Origin: Paenibacillus polygoni
GTDB lineage: Bacteria > Bacillota > Bacilli > Paenibacillales > Paenibacillaceae
Direction of reading: 5' to 3'
Length of the DNA: 62,500 nt
Assembly (NCBI RefSeq): GCF_030263935.1
Contig: NZ_CP127162.1
Location: 4,365,001-4,427,500, forward strand
Below the pieces are notes generated by a model. That model did no database searches and was not told the DNA's origin. It saw only the letters and a list, made by a program, of their open reading frames with translations. Positions 19,885 to 30,231 of the stretch are shown here, in pieces. Position 1 is the first letter of the stretch. Every line of letters starts with the position of its first letter. The position numbers and the translations under genes are program-made.

Positions 19885-19936
19885 TGTTGGGCCTCCTTCC
19901 TCATTTAAAGACGGATTGTCCATCCGGTACTATATA

Positions 19937-20134
19937 TTAGCTAATCCCAAGTTCTCTTTCACGGATGATCGTCTTAGCACGTGCAATTTCTCTACGTACG
20001 TCACGAATACGAGTTGGGTTATCAAGCTGACCGGTAGCGAGTTGAAAGCGGAGGTTAAAGAGTTCTTCTTTAAATCCGGCAATCTTTTGCTCAATTTCAG
20101 CAGTGGTTAGGTTGCGGAATTCACTAGCCTTCAT
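19937..20134 (-). CDS. rpmC: 50S ribosomal protein L29 (uL29)
   Basis: The protein has 65 residues, a two-helix hairpin with [20 protein letters not shown] as the family signature. It sits at the tunnel exit and is a contact for signal recognition particle and trigger factor. Its start overlaps the end of rplP by 11 bp, so translation is probably coupled. Confidence 0.97.
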   Translation of the reverse strand: MKASEFRNLTTAEIEQKIAGFKEELFNLRFQLATGQLDNPTRIRDVRREIARAKTIIRERELGIS

Positions 20135-20558
20135 TTACTTCACCACCCAATTCTTCACGTTTCACAAACTTCGTTTTGATTGGCAGCTTGTGAGCAGCCA
20201 GACGCATTGCTTCGCGAGCAACATCTTCTGGTACGCCAGAAAGTTCAAACATGATCTTTCCTGGTTTAACTACAGCAACCCATTTCTCAACGTTACCTTT
20301 ACCACTACCCATACGAACCTCTAGAGGCTTTTGAGTAATTGGCTTATCAGGGAAAATTTTAATCCAAACTTTACCACCACGTTTGATATAACGAGTCATC
20401 GCGATACGAGCAGCCTCGATCTGACGGTTCGTAATCCACGCTGGCTCAGTAGCTTGCAAGCCATATTCACCAAAGTTCAGTGTAGTACCGCCTTTAGCTT
20501 GGCCTTTCATGTGTCCGCGTTGTTGCTTGCGGTGTTTAACACGTTTTGGTACCAACAT
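20124..20558 (-). CDS. rplP: 50S ribosomal protein L16 (uL16)
   Basis: The protein has 144 residues, with [15 protein letters not shown] at the front, then [22 protein letters not shown] and [19 protein letters not shown]. It helps position A-site tRNA near the peptidyl-transferase centre. It is separated from rpsC by 2 bp and overlaps rpmC. Confidence 0.97.
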   Translation of the reverse strand: MLVPKRVKHRKQQRGHMKGQAKGGTTLNFGEYGLQATEPAWITNRQIEAARIAMTRYIKRGGKVWIKIFPDKPITQKPLEVRMGSGKGNVEKWVAVVKPGKIMFELSGVPEDVAREAMRLAAHKLPIKTKFVKREELGGEVNEG

Positions 20559-20560
20559 GA

Positions 20561-21223
20561 TTAGTTGCCTCCTTCCTTAGCAGCTTTCTTAGCCGTAGGA
20601 AGAACCTCTCCACGATAGATCCATACTTTAACGCCTAGACGGCCGTAAGTAGTATGAGCTTCAGCTGTACCGTAGTCAATGTCGGCACGAAGCGTATGCA
20701 GTGGAACAGTTCCTTCGCTGTAGCCTTCAGAACGTGCGATCTCAGCTCCGCCAAGACGTCCGCCTACTTGTGTTTTGATTCCTTTTGCACCAGAGCGCAT
20801 AGTTCTTTGAATTGCTTGTTTCAGAGCACGACGGAAAGAAACACGGCGTTCCAATTGTTGTGCAATGCTTTCAGCTACAAGAATTGCGTCAAGATCTGGT
20901 TGTTTGATTTCAGAAATATTGATGTGAACTTTTTTACCGCCTGCAATCTTCGTGATTTGACCACGGAGAATTTCAACTTCGGATCCACCTTTACCGATAA
21001 CCATTCCTGGTTTAGCAGTATGGATCGTTACATTGACACGGTTAGCCGCTCTCTCGATTTCAATACGAGATACTGCGGAGTCTTTCAATTTATTTTTCAG
21101 GTATTCACGAATTTTTACGTCTTCAAGCAAAAGATCACCGAAATCTTTGCCTGCGTACCATTTGGATTCCCAGTCACGGATAACTCCGATACGGAGCCCG
21201 ATGGGATTTACCTTTTGTCCCAC
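20561..21223 (-). CDS. rpsC: 30S ribosomal protein S3 (uS3)
   Basis: The protein has 220 residues. An N-terminal KH domain carries the [12 protein letters not shown] loop, and the C-terminal domain has [32 protein letters not shown]. It lines the mRNA entry tunnel and takes part in the ribosomal helicase. The start is GTG at 21223 after AAGGAGG, giving the family N-terminus [12 protein letters not shown]. The open frame upstream is not coding. Confidence 0.97.
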   Translation of the reverse strand: MGQKVNPIGLRIGVIRDWESKWYAGKDFGDLLLEDVKIREYLKNKLKDSAVSRIEIERAANRVNVTIHTAKPGMVIGKGGSEVEILRGQITKIAGGKKVHINISEIKQPDLDAILVAESIAQQLERRVSFRRALKQAIQRTMRSGAKGIKTQVGGRLGGAEIARSEGYSEGTVPLHTLRADIDYGTAEAHTTYGRLGVKVWIYRGEVLPTAKKAAKEGGN

Positions 21224-21236
21224 ACGTTTTCCCTCC

Positions 21237-21569
21237 TTATTTTTCGGATACCACCAAAGTAATGTGGCTGGTGCGTTTATTGATACGACTTGCACGTCCC
21301 ATTGCACGAGGGCGGAAACGTTTCATAGTCGGTCCTTGGTTTACATAAGCTTGTGAGATAACCAGATTGTTAATATCCAAAGAGTAATTGTGCTCTGCAT
21401 TTGCAATAGCAGAGTTGAGCAATTTCTCAACTACTGGAGAAGCGGATTTTGGAGTGTGACGCAGAATTGCGATCGCCTCGCCCACTTGCTTACCACGAAT
21501 TAAGTCAACAACAAGTTGAACTTTACGAGGAGCAATCCGAACAAACTTGGCATGTGCTTTTGCTTCCAT
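21237..21569 (-). CDS. rplV: 50S ribosomal protein L22 (uL22)
   Basis: The protein has 110 residues, with [22 protein letters not shown] N-terminal segment and the long tunnel-lining loop that includes [18 protein letters not shown]. No insertion or deletion of the macrolide-resistance kind is apparent in the loop. It lies 13 bp before rpsC. Confidence 0.97.
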   Translation of the reverse strand: MEAKAHAKFVRIAPRKVQLVVDLIRGKQVGEAIAILRHTPKSASPVVEKLLNSAIANAEHNYSLDINNLVISQAYVNQGPTMKRFRPRAMGRASRINKRTSHITLVVSEK

Positions 21570-21605
21570 TGTTTAACCTCCTCTCAAACATTAGCGCTTG
21601 ATCAT

Positions 21606-21884
21606 TTATCTTCTTGTTTTCTTATCGTCTGCTGCATGACCTTTGTAAGTACGCGTAGGAGCGAACTCACCCAGTTTGTGTCCAACCATATCTTCCGTTA
21701 CATATACAGGAACGTGTTTACGGCCGTCATACACACCAAACGTATGTCCAATGAATTGCGGGAAAATTGTAGAGCGACGGGACCAAGTTTTGATCACTAG
21801 TTTCTTCCCGGACTCGTTCATATCTTCAACTTTTTTCATCAGGTGTCCATCAACAAATGGCCCTTTTTTTAGACTGCGACTCAT
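21606..21884 (-). CDS. rpsS: 30S ribosomal protein S19 (uS19)
   Basis: The protein has 92 residues, with [15 protein letters not shown] at the front and [20 protein letters not shown] later. It forms the 30S head with S13 and S14. The rplB-rpsS gap is 75 bp and holds a short GC-alternating tract (CGCGCGCG, about 21927-21935) of no clear use. Confidence 0.97.
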   Translation of the reverse strand: MSRSLKKGPFVDGHLMKKVEDMNESGKKLVIKTWSRRSTIFPQFIGHTFGVYDGRKHVPVYVTEDMVGHKLGEFAPTRTYKGHAADDKKTRR

Positions 21885-21959
21885 GTGTAAATCCTCCCTT
21901 CATCCAATGTTCTCGTTCATTCACGATCGCGCGCGCGAAGTTATGCACAGTGACGTGTA

Positions 21960-22790
21960 TTACTTCGTGCGGCGGCGAACGATGTATTTGTCAGAAGCTT
22001 TGTTTTTCTTACGTGTTTTGTATCCAAGAGTTGGTTTGCCCCAAGGAGACATTGGCGATTTACGACCGATTGGAGCTTTACCTTCACCACCACCGTGTGG
22101 GTGATCGTTAGGGTTCATTACTACCCCGCGAACTTCTGGACGTTTTCCGAGCCAGCGACTACGGCCTGCTTTACCGATTTTAATCAATTCGTGATCTTGG
22201 TTACCAACGGATCCGATTGTAGCGCGGCAAACTTTAAGAATGCGGCGAACTTCACCAGATGACAAACGAACAGTCACGTATTTTTCTTCTTTACCAAGAA
22301 GTTGTGCTTCTGTACCAGCTGCACGGACCAATTGGCCACCTTTACCTGGTTGAAGCTCAATGTTATGAATAACTGTACCTACTGGGATATTTTCAAGAGG
22401 TAAAGCATTACCTGTCTTGATATCTGCAGTTGGTCCAGATTCGATTTGATCTCCTACTTTAAGTCCTTTTGGAGCGATGATGTAACGTTTCTCACCATCT
22501 GCGTAGTGGATCAGAGCAATATTGGAAGTCCGGTTAGGGTCATACTCGATTGTAGCAACGCGGCCCGGTATTCCATCTTTAGTACGTTTAAAGTCAATAA
22601 TACGATATTTACGTTTGTGTCCGCCGCCGTGGTGACGAACCGTAATTTTACCTTGGTTGTTGCGGCCTGCTGTTTTGCTCAGCGGAGCAAGCAACGATTT
22701 CTCAGGCTGGTTAGTCGTAATTTCTTCAAAAGTGGATACGGACATATTACGTCTAGCCGGAGATGTCGGTTTGTACTTTTTAATTGGCAC
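21960..22790 (-). CDS. rplB: 50S ribosomal protein L2 (uL2)
   Basis: The protein has 276 residues. It has an OB-fold plus SH3-like core with the conserved [17 protein letters not shown] and the C-terminal [19 protein letters not shown]. The loop containing that functional His lies near the peptidyl-transferase centre. L2 is needed for subunit association. The gene is of full family length. Confidence 0.98.
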   Translation of the reverse strand: MPIKKYKPTSPARRNMSVSTFEEITTNQPEKSLLAPLSKTAGRNNQGKITVRHHGGGHKRKYRIIDFKRTKDGIPGRVATIEYDPNRTSNIALIHYADGEKRYIIAPKGLKVGDQIESGPTADIKTGNALPLENIPVGTVIHNIELQPGKGGQLVRAAGTEAQLLGKEEKYVTVRLSSGEVRRILKVCRATIGSVGNQDHELIKIGKAGRSRWLGKRPEVRGVVMNPNDHPHGGGEGKAPIGRKSPMSPWGKPTLGYKTRKKNKASDKYIVRRRTK

Positions 22791-22819
22791 TGAATTTCCC
22801 TCCTTACTTTAGCAGTTTC

Positions 22820-23110
22820 TTATACAGATTCAAAGAACTCAAGTGCTTTGCTATCTGGAGTGAGAGTTACGAAAGCTTTTTTCCACTCTGGAGTGTAGCC
22901 AGAGTAACGGCCGTAACGTTTCAACTTACCAGGTACGCGAAGTGTATTCACGTTTTTCACCTTAACGTTGAAGATCTCTTCAACAGCAGCTTTGATTTCT
23001 GTTTTATTTGCACGAATATCTACTTCGAAAACATATTTCAAATCAGCCATCATATCAGCTGTACGTTCAGTGATTACTGGACGTTTAATGATATCACGAG
23101 GATTTTTCAT
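22820..23110 (-). CDS. rplW: 50S ribosomal protein L23 (uL23)
   Basis: The protein has 96 residues, with [17 protein letters not shown] at the front and [20 protein letters not shown] following. It is the main tunnel-exit docking site for trigger factor and SRP. Its ATG shares a base with the rplD stop (TAATG), so the two are translationally coupled. Confidence 0.97.
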   Translation of the reverse strand: MKNPRDIIKRPVITERTADMMADLKYVFEVDIRANKTEIKAAVEEIFNVKVKNVNTLRVPGKLKRYGRYSGYTPEWKKAFVTLTPDSKALEFFESV

Positions 23111-23733
23111 TACGCAAGAACCTCCTCTACCATCTGTACTGCTTCTTTTGTAATGATCAGTTTGTCGTACGTAAGTACGTCAAGAACATTAATGCCGTCA
23201 GCCGCAACAAATTTCACACCAGGAATATTTCTCGCGGAAAGAGCAACATTATCATCATAGCCTGAAGCAACGATCAAAGCTTTGCGATCTACTTTAAGAT
23301 TGTTCAAAATAGCTGCAAATTCTTTAGTTTTCGGTGCGTTCAGCGTAAGAGCATCCAGAACGATGATTTCGTTGTCGATTACTTTAGAAGACAATGCGGA
23401 TTTGATCGCCAGACGACGAACTTTTTTAGGTAGTTTGAAAGCGTAACTGCGCGGAGTTGGACCGAATACAGTACCACCACCTACCCATTGTGGTGCACGG
23501 ATCGAACCTTGACGAGCGCGACCTGTACCTTTTTGTTTCCAAGGTTTACGTCCACCGCCACGTACTTCAGAACGTCCTTTTACTTTGTGTGTACCTTGAC
23601 GAAGGGAAGCGCGTTGCATAACAACAGCATCATGAAGAACGTGAGTGTTCGGCTCAATTCCGAATACTGCGTCATTCAATTCAACTTCTCCTACTTGGCT
23701 ACCACTGACATTATAAAGTGCTACTTTTGGCAT
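23110..23733 (-). CDS. rplD: 50S ribosomal protein L4 (uL4)
   Basis: The protein has 207 residues. Its extended tunnel loop ([23 protein letters not shown] broken across the loop) is intact with no macrolide-resistance change I recognise. In E. coli L4 represses the S10 operon, but in bacilli this control differs. The ATG is preceded by AAAGGAGGA, and the gene is coupled to rplW. Confidence 0.97.
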   Translation of the reverse strand: MPKVALYNVSGSQVGEVELNDAVFGIEPNTHVLHDAVVMQRASLRQGTHKVKGRSEVRGGGRKPWKQKGTGRARQGSIRAPQWVGGGTVFGPTPRSYAFKLPKKVRRLAIKSALSSKVIDNEIIVLDALTLNAPKTKEFAAILNNLKVDRKALIVASGYDDNVALSARNIPGVKFVAADGINVLDVLTYDKLIITKEAVQMVEEVLA

Positions 23734-23759
23734 TTTGTGTTCCTCCTTTCCTTAGGTGA

Positions 23760-24383
23760 TTATTTCTTCACCGATTCTTTAATTTTAACGAAGCTGTTTT
23801 TTGGTCCAGGAATAGAACCTTTAACAAGCAATACATTACGTTCAGCGTCTACTTTAATTACTTCAAGACGTTGAATTGTAATTGTTTCGTGTCCCATGTG
23901 TCCTGGAAGGTGTTTACCTTTAGGTACACGGTTCGCTTGAATGGAACCCATGGAACCTGGTCCTCTGTGGTAACGGGAACCGTGAGACATTGGGCCTGTT
24001 CTTTGTCCCCAACGTTTGATAACACCGGCAAAACCTTTACCTTTAGAAATACCAGTTACGTCAACAAATTCGCCTTCTGCGAAGATGTCTGCTTTAATTT
24101 CTTGGCCAACCTCGAATCCCGCAAGATCAACACCGCGGAGTTCGCGAACGTAGCGCTTAGGAGCTGTATTAGCTTTTTTCGCATGTCCTGTTTCAGGTTT
24201 GTTAGCATTTTTTTCTTTCTTATCGGCATAACCTAGTTGTACAGCTTCGTAGCCGTCGTTTTCCAGGTCTTTCTTTTGCAAGACAACAGATGGACCTGCT
24301 TCGATAACCGTTACAGGAATTACGTTACCTTCTGGTGTAAATACTTGCGTCATGCCTAGTTTTTTACCTAAGATACCTTTCAT
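23760..24383 (-). CDS. rplC: 50S ribosomal protein L3 (uL3)
   Basis: The protein has 207 residues, with [15 protein letters not shown] at the front and the finger GMSHGS-type region [15 protein letters not shown] that approaches the peptidyl-transferase centre. It is an initiator of 50S assembly. AGGTGT lies before the ATG, 38 bp after rpsJ. Confidence 0.97.
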   Translation of the reverse strand: MKGILGKKLGMTQVFTPEGNVIPVTVIEAGPSVVLQKKDLENDGYEAVQLGYADKKEKNANKPETGHAKKANTAPKRYVRELRGVDLAGFEVGQEIKADIFAEGEFVDVTGISKGKGFAGVIKRWGQRTGPMSHGSRYHRGPGSMGSIQANRVPKGKHLPGHMGHETITIQRLEVIKVDAERNVLLVKGSIPGPKNSFVKIKESVKK

Positions 24384-24421
24384 GTTGACACCTCTTTTCC
24401 TTCATTAATACAAGTTTGATA

Positions 24422-24862
<441 letters not shown>

Positions 24863-24868
24863 TTTATT

Positions 24869-24897
24869 ATTATATCGAAAACATAGACATAATGCAA
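24869..24897 (-). promoter_or_regulatory. Sigma-A promoter of the S10 operon
   Basis: A perfect TATAAT (24869-24874) lies 17 bp after TTGCAT (24892-24897). The predicted start is near 24862. This would drive the long S10-spc-alpha transcript. Confidence 0.75.
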
Positions 24898-25090
24898 GCA
24901 TTTAAATGAAAGATTCTAAAATCAATCATTCTTATAATACTCTACATCACATTTGGCTTTATACAAATTAATATTGCAGCCTACCCTACTATAGAAATAG
25001 AGATGTCTTGTTTCCTTAATCTGTTGTCCCCGAATCACAACTTTACCTATTATATATTAAATTATAAAAAAAGCAAAAGGAAAAAAATGA

Positions 25091-25127
25091 AAAAAGGACC
25101 CGGCCGGAGATGGCAGGATCCTTTTTT
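25091..25127 (-). terminator. Terminator after tuf
   Basis: A GC-rich stem of about 10 bp (GGATCCTGCC with GGCCGGGTCC, one wobble and one mismatch) is flanked by A and T runs. It ends the rpsL-rpsG-fusA-tuf transcript on the minus strand. Confidence 0.85.
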
Positions 25128-25196
25128 GCTGTCCAATACAATGTTACTCGTTCCAATACAATGTTGCTCTATTTTTAATTTGACTTAGGAGTCAAA

Positions 25197-26387
<1,191 letters not shown>

Positions 26388-26432
26388 TTGAACGTGGCCT
26401 CCTTAGAATGGATAGTTTTATATGTTGGCACT

Positions 26433-26481
26433 GTGTGGATAAGCACCATTAGATTAATATTAACCTTTGGTGCTTTCACAC
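26433..26481 (-). repeat. Large hairpin in the fusA-tuf spacer
   Basis: The spacer folds into one long stem. Outer arms GTGTG/CACAC (26433-26437 with 26477-26481) are followed by AAGCACCA/TGGTGCTT (26441-26448 with 26468-26475) and an AT palindrome at the tip (26451-26466). No T-run follows it, so it is not a standard terminator. Confidence 0.7.
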
Positions 26482-26496
26482 AACAGTTAGTAAAAA

Positions 26497-28575
26497 TTAT
26501 TCTCCCTTAGTTTTAGCAACAATTTCTTCGGCAATCGTTCTAGGAACTTCTTCATAGTGAGAGAGTTCCATAGAGAACACACCGCGACCTTGTGTACCAG
26601 AACGGAGAGTTGTGGAGTAACCGAACATTTCAGAGAGAGGTACCTTAGCACGAATGATTTGCGTACCACCGCGAGAATCCATACCTTCGATTCTACCACG
26701 ACGGGAGTTCAGCATACCCATTACATCGCCCATGTATTCCTCTGGAACGGTAACTTCAACTTTCATGATTGGCTCAAGCAGGACAGCTTTACACTTGTCT
26801 TTAGCTGCTTTAAGTGCCATGGATCCGGCAATTTTAAATGCCATTTCATTGGAATCGACATCATGGTATGAACCATCTACGATTGTAGCTTTAACGTCTA
26901 CAAGCGGGAATCCTGCAAGGACACCGTTTTTCATAGCTTCTTCAATACCTTGTTGTGCAGGTCCAATGTACTCACGAGGTACAGATCCACCGACAATTTT
27001 ACTATCAAATTGGTTACCGCTTCCCGCTTCAAGCGGTTCGAATTCAACCCATACGTGTCCATATTGACCGCGGCCACCGGACTGACGTACGAATTTACCT
27101 TCAACACGCGCTGGTTGACGGAATGTTTCACGGTAAGCAACTTGTGGTTGACCAATGTTAGTATCCACTTTGAATTCACGACGCATACGGTCAATGATGA
27201 TATCAAGGTGAAGTTCACCCATACCAGCCAAGATTGTTTGTCCTGTTTCTTCATCAGTATGAGCACGAAGAGTTGGATCCTCTTCAGTCAATTTACCTAG
27301 AGCAACAGACATTTTATCTTGGTCAGCTTTGGTTTTTGGTTCAACCGCGATTTGAATAACCGGATCAGGGAAGTTCATTGACTCCAAGATAATCGGGTTT
27401 TTCTCATCACATAGTGTATCACCTGTACCGGTATCTTTCAAACCTACGGCAGACGCAATATCACCGGAGAATACTTCAGTGATTTCTTGACGGCTGTTTG
27501 CGTGCATTTGAAGAATACGTCCGATACGTTCGCGTTTCCCTTTTGTAGCGTTCAATACGTAAGAACCGGATTGAAGTACTCCAGAGTATACACGGAAGAA
27601 TGTAAGTTTACCAACATAAGGGTCAGTCATAATCTTAAACGCTAGAGCAGAGAAAGGCTCTTCGTCAGAAGATTTACGAACCGCTTCTGTTCCATCTTCC
27701 AAATGACCTGTAATAGCAGGAACATCAACAGGAGATGGCAGGTAATCAAGAACAGCATCCAACATAAGTTGAACACCTTTGTTACGATAAGAAGATCCAC
27801 AGATAACTGGGAAGATTTTAACTTCTACAACACCTTTACGAAGAGCTGCTTTAATCTCTTGAACAGAGATTTCTTCACCTTCGAGGTATTTCATAGTCAG
27901 ATCTTCATCAAGTTCTGCAACTTTCTCGATCAGTTCCATACGAAGTTCTTCAACTTGGTCAGCAAATTCTGCTGGTACGCTAGTTTCTTCAACTTCTTTA
28001 CCTAGATCGTCTTTGAACATATATGCTTTTTGCTCGATAATGTCGATAATACCAACAAAATCATTTTCAGCTCCGATAGGAAGTTGAATTGCAACAGCAT
28101 TAGCTTGAAGACGATCGCGCATATCATTAACTACGTTAAGATAATCTGCGCCAATGATATCCATTTTATTTACATATGCGATACGAGGTACGCCGTAGCG
28201 ATCCGCCTGTCTCCATACAGTTTCAGACTGAGGCTCTACGCCTTCTTTCGCACTGAAAACACCTACTGCTCCGTCCAATACACGAAGGGAACGTTCAACT
28301 TCAACTGTGAAGTCAACGTGTCCCGGGGTATCAATAATATTAACGCGGTGACCTTTCCATTGAGCAGTCGTCGCAGCGGAAGTAATCGTGATACCGCGCT
28401 CCTGTTCTTGCTCCATCCAGTCCATAGTCGCAGCACCCTCGTGAACTTCACCGATTTTGTGCGTACGGCCTGTGTAGAACAAGATCCGCTCTGTGGTAGT
28501 AGTTTTACCAGCGTCAATATGCGCCATGATCCCGATATTACGTGTATTTTGCAAGGAGAACTCTCTAGTAGCCAT
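26497..28575 (-). CDS. fusA: Elongation factor G
   Basis: The translocation GTPase has 692 residues. The G1 motif [10 protein letters not shown] is near residue 18, followed by DTPGHVDFT and NKMD. Domain IV contains the [12 protein letters not shown] segment. I see no change at well-known fusidic-acid resistance sites, but these were not checked residue by residue. It follows rpsG by about 50 bp and precedes tuf. Confidence 0.98.
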   Translation of the reverse strand: MATREFSLQNTRNIGIMAHIDAGKTTTTERILFYTGRTHKIGEVHEGAATMDWMEQEQERGITITSAATTAQWKGHRVNIIDTPGHVDFTVEVERSLRVLDGAVGVFSAKEGVEPQSETVWRQADRYGVPRIAYVNKMDIIGADYLNVVNDMRDRLQANAVAIQLPIGAENDFVGIIDIIEQKAYMFKDDLGKEVEETSVPAEFADQVEELRMELIEKVAELDEDLTMKYLEGEEISVQEIKAALRKGVVEVKIFPVICGSSYRNKGVQLMLDAVLDYLPSPVDVPAITGHLEDGTEAVRKSSDEEPFSALAFKIMTDPYVGKLTFFRVYSGVLQSGSYVLNATKGKRERIGRILQMHANSRQEITEVFSGDIASAVGLKDTGTGDTLCDEKNPIILESMNFPDPVIQIAVEPKTKADQDKMSVALGKLTEEDPTLRAHTDEETGQTILAGMGELHLDIIIDRMRREFKVDTNIGQPQVAYRETFRQPARVEGKFVRQSGGRGQYGHVWVEFEPLEAGSGNQFDSKIVGGSVPREYIGPAQQGIEEAMKNGVLAGFPLVDVKATIVDGSYHDVDSNEMAFKIAGSMALKAAKDKCKAVLLEPIMKVEVTVPEEYMGDVMGMLNSRRGRIEGMDSRGGTQIIRAKVPLSEMFGYSTTLRSGTQGRGVFSMELSHYEEVPRTIAEEIVAKTKGE

Positions 28576-28622
28576 GACTCAGGTCTCCCTTCAAAATGAA
28601 GTATATTTTTAAGACTGAAATC

Positions 28623-29093
28623 CTACCAACGGTAGTGAGCAAATGCTTTATTTGCTTCAGCCATTTTGTGTGTGTCTTCACGTTTTTTAACGGAAGCACC
28701 AGTGTTGTTGGAAGCGTCGATAATCTCAGCTGCCAAACGCTCTTCCATTGTTTTCTCGCCGCGGCTGCGGGAGTAGTTTACAAGCCAACGTAAACCAAGG
28801 GAAGTACGTCTTTCCGGTTTAACCTCGATAGGTACTTGATAGTTAGCACCACCAACACGGCGAGCTTTAACTTCCAGAACCGGCATAATATTTTTGATAG
28901 CTGCTTCAAAGACTTCCATAGGATCTTTACCAGTACGTTCTTGAATAATGTTGAACGCATTGTACAAGATGCTTTGAGCAACACCACGTTTTCCATCAAG
29001 CATGATGCGGTTGATCAAACGAGTTACAAGTTTGCTGTTGTAAACCGGATCAGGCAACACGTCTCTTTTGGTAACAGGACCTTTGCGTGGCAT
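28623..29093 (-). CDS. rpsG: 30S ribosomal protein S7 (uS7)
   Basis: The protein has 156 residues, with [20 protein letters not shown] at the front and [18 protein letters not shown] later. It nucleates the 16S 3' domain and lies by the E site. AAGGGGG precedes the ATG. Its 5' spacer contains six CAA triplets in a row on the coding strand. Confidence 0.97.
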   Translation of the reverse strand: MPRKGPVTKRDVLPDPVYNSKLVTRLINRIMLDGKRGVAQSILYNAFNIIQERTGKDPMEVFEAAIKNIMPVLEVKARRVGGANYQVPIEVKPERRTSLGLRWLVNYSRSRGEKTMEERLAAEIIDASNNTGASVKKREDTHKMAEANKAFAHYRW

Positions 29094-29124
29094 AGATATC
29101 CCCCTTTCTTATATGTTTATACTT

Positions 29125-29142
29125 TTGTTGTTGTTGTTGTTG
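29125..29142 (-). repeat. (CAA)6 tract upstream of rpsG
   Basis: Six perfect tandem triplets, CAA on the transcribed-sense (minus) strand, lie about 32-49 nt upstream of the rpsG ATG, which is at 29093. The tract would be unstructured RNA. Confidence 0.9.
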
Positions 29143-29201
29143 TTCTGCGACCGAAGCGTCATGCTTTCGGTTTACTAGCACATTAAGATTAGAAACTAAC
29201 C

Positions 29202-29624
29202 TTATGCTTTTTTAGCTTTAGGGCGTTTCGCACCGTATTTAGAACGGGCTTGCATCCGGTTAGCTACACCTGCTGTATCCAAAGCACCACGAACGATATG
29301 GTAACGAACCCCTGCAAGGTCCTTTACTTTACCTCCGCGAAGCAATACAACACTGTGCTCTTGCAAGTTATGACCGATACCCGGGATATAAGCTGTTACC
29401 TCGAGACGGTTCGTCAAACGAACACGGGCATATTTACGGAGCGCTGAGTTTGGTTTACGAGGAGTCATTGTACCTACACGAGTACAAACACCACGTTTTT
29501 GTGGAGCACTAATGTTAGTGGATTCACGTTTAAGGGCATTGTAGCCTTTTTGCAACGCTGGTGATTTAGACTTGTAGACTTTAGCTTGACGTCCTTTACG
29601 AACTAGCTGATTAATTGTTGGCAT
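29202..29624 (-). CDS. rpsL: 30S ribosomal protein S12 (uS12), variant at streptomycin sites
   Basis: The protein has 140 residues and controls decoding accuracy. The [13 protein letters not shown] loop reads TPRKPNS: the residue equivalent to E. coli Lys43 (Lys56 in B. subtilis) is Arg56, codon CGT at 29457-29459. In the second loop, KDLAGVRYH has Ala104 (29313-29315) where E. coli has Pro91. Both positions are classical streptomycin resistance or dependence sites. LTNR also replaces the more common LTNG. The rest is of normal length and sequence. GGAAGGGGGT precedes the ATG. Confidence 0.97.
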   Translation of the reverse strand: MPTINQLVRKGRQAKVYKSKSPALQKGYNALKRESTNISAPQKRGVCTRVGTMTPRKPNSALRKYARVRLTNRLEVTAYIPGIGHNLQEHSVVLLRGGKVKDLAGVRYHIVRGALDTAGVANRMQARSKYGAKRPKAKKA

Positions 29625-29770
29625 GTTGCCACCCCCTTCCTAGATTCGTCATTCTATTTATAAACCTCACTTTTTAAGTCCACAGACCCAGGCGGTTCAT
29701 AAAAGAACAAATGAAAAGTTTTTGCCGTATTAGGAAGCTTGAGCATCCAGACAAAAACATCTTCTATAAC

Positions 29771-30022
29771 CTATTGTTTCACAACGGCTACCATTGCCGC
29801 TCCTACTTCAATTCCACATGCCTTACCGAGATGTTCCATCGTGTCAACTAGAGTTAGTTTCACTTGGTGTTTCTCACATAAAGCCTGGATCTTCGAAGTA
29901 ATCCGCATATCAGCATCTTGCGCCACATAAACCTCAGCAGCAATCCCTGACTCAACCATCTTCATGGTCTGCTTGGTACCGATCTTGACATGAGCATCCT
30001 GCAAAAAGTTGTCGTTCGACAT
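29771..30022 (-). CDS. L7Ae-family K-turn-binding ribosomal protein
   Basis: The protein has 83 residues and an L7Ae/L30e fold, with GTKQTMKMVESGIAAEVYVAQDAD and the late GKACGIEVGAAMVAV. B. subtilis YbxF (RplGB) at the same place between rpoC and rpsL binds K-turn RNA and the ribosome. GGAGGT lies before the ATG. The 146-bp gap to rpsL holds no terminator, so it probably leads the str transcript. Confidence 0.9.
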   Translation of the reverse strand: MSNDNFLQDAHVKIGTKQTMKMVESGIAAEVYVAQDADMRITSKIQALCEKHQVKLTLVDTMEHLGKACGIEVGAAMVAVVKQ

Positions 30023-30140
30023 TTATCAATACCTCCGAAAAGACATGATAACATGTGACTACTCATGCACCTTTGCTATATTAGCACCTAGGGACATTCG
30101 TTGTCAAGAGATTCATATAAATTCTAAGCATTGGAATTGT

Positions 30141-30176
30141 TATATTCAGAGGAAATGAGTATCTCCTCTGAATATA
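30141..30176 (-). repeat. 13-bp perfect hairpin between rpoC and the L7Ae gene
   Basis: TATATTCAGAGGA (30141-30153) and its exact complement (30164-30176) flank a 10-nt loop. No T-run follows on the minus strand, so termination would be weak or absent. It lies in the 209-bp rpoC-L7Ae gap and may be a processing or attenuation site. Confidence 0.8.
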
Positions 30177-30231
30177 CAATGGGTACGGACAAGCCGAATT
30201 TGGTGCCCTTTACAGACTCCAAAGTAGTGTA

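Noticed and set aside
21927..21935. Alternating CGCGCGCG tract between rpsS and rplB
   Set aside because: It is too short to support a structural or regulatory role.
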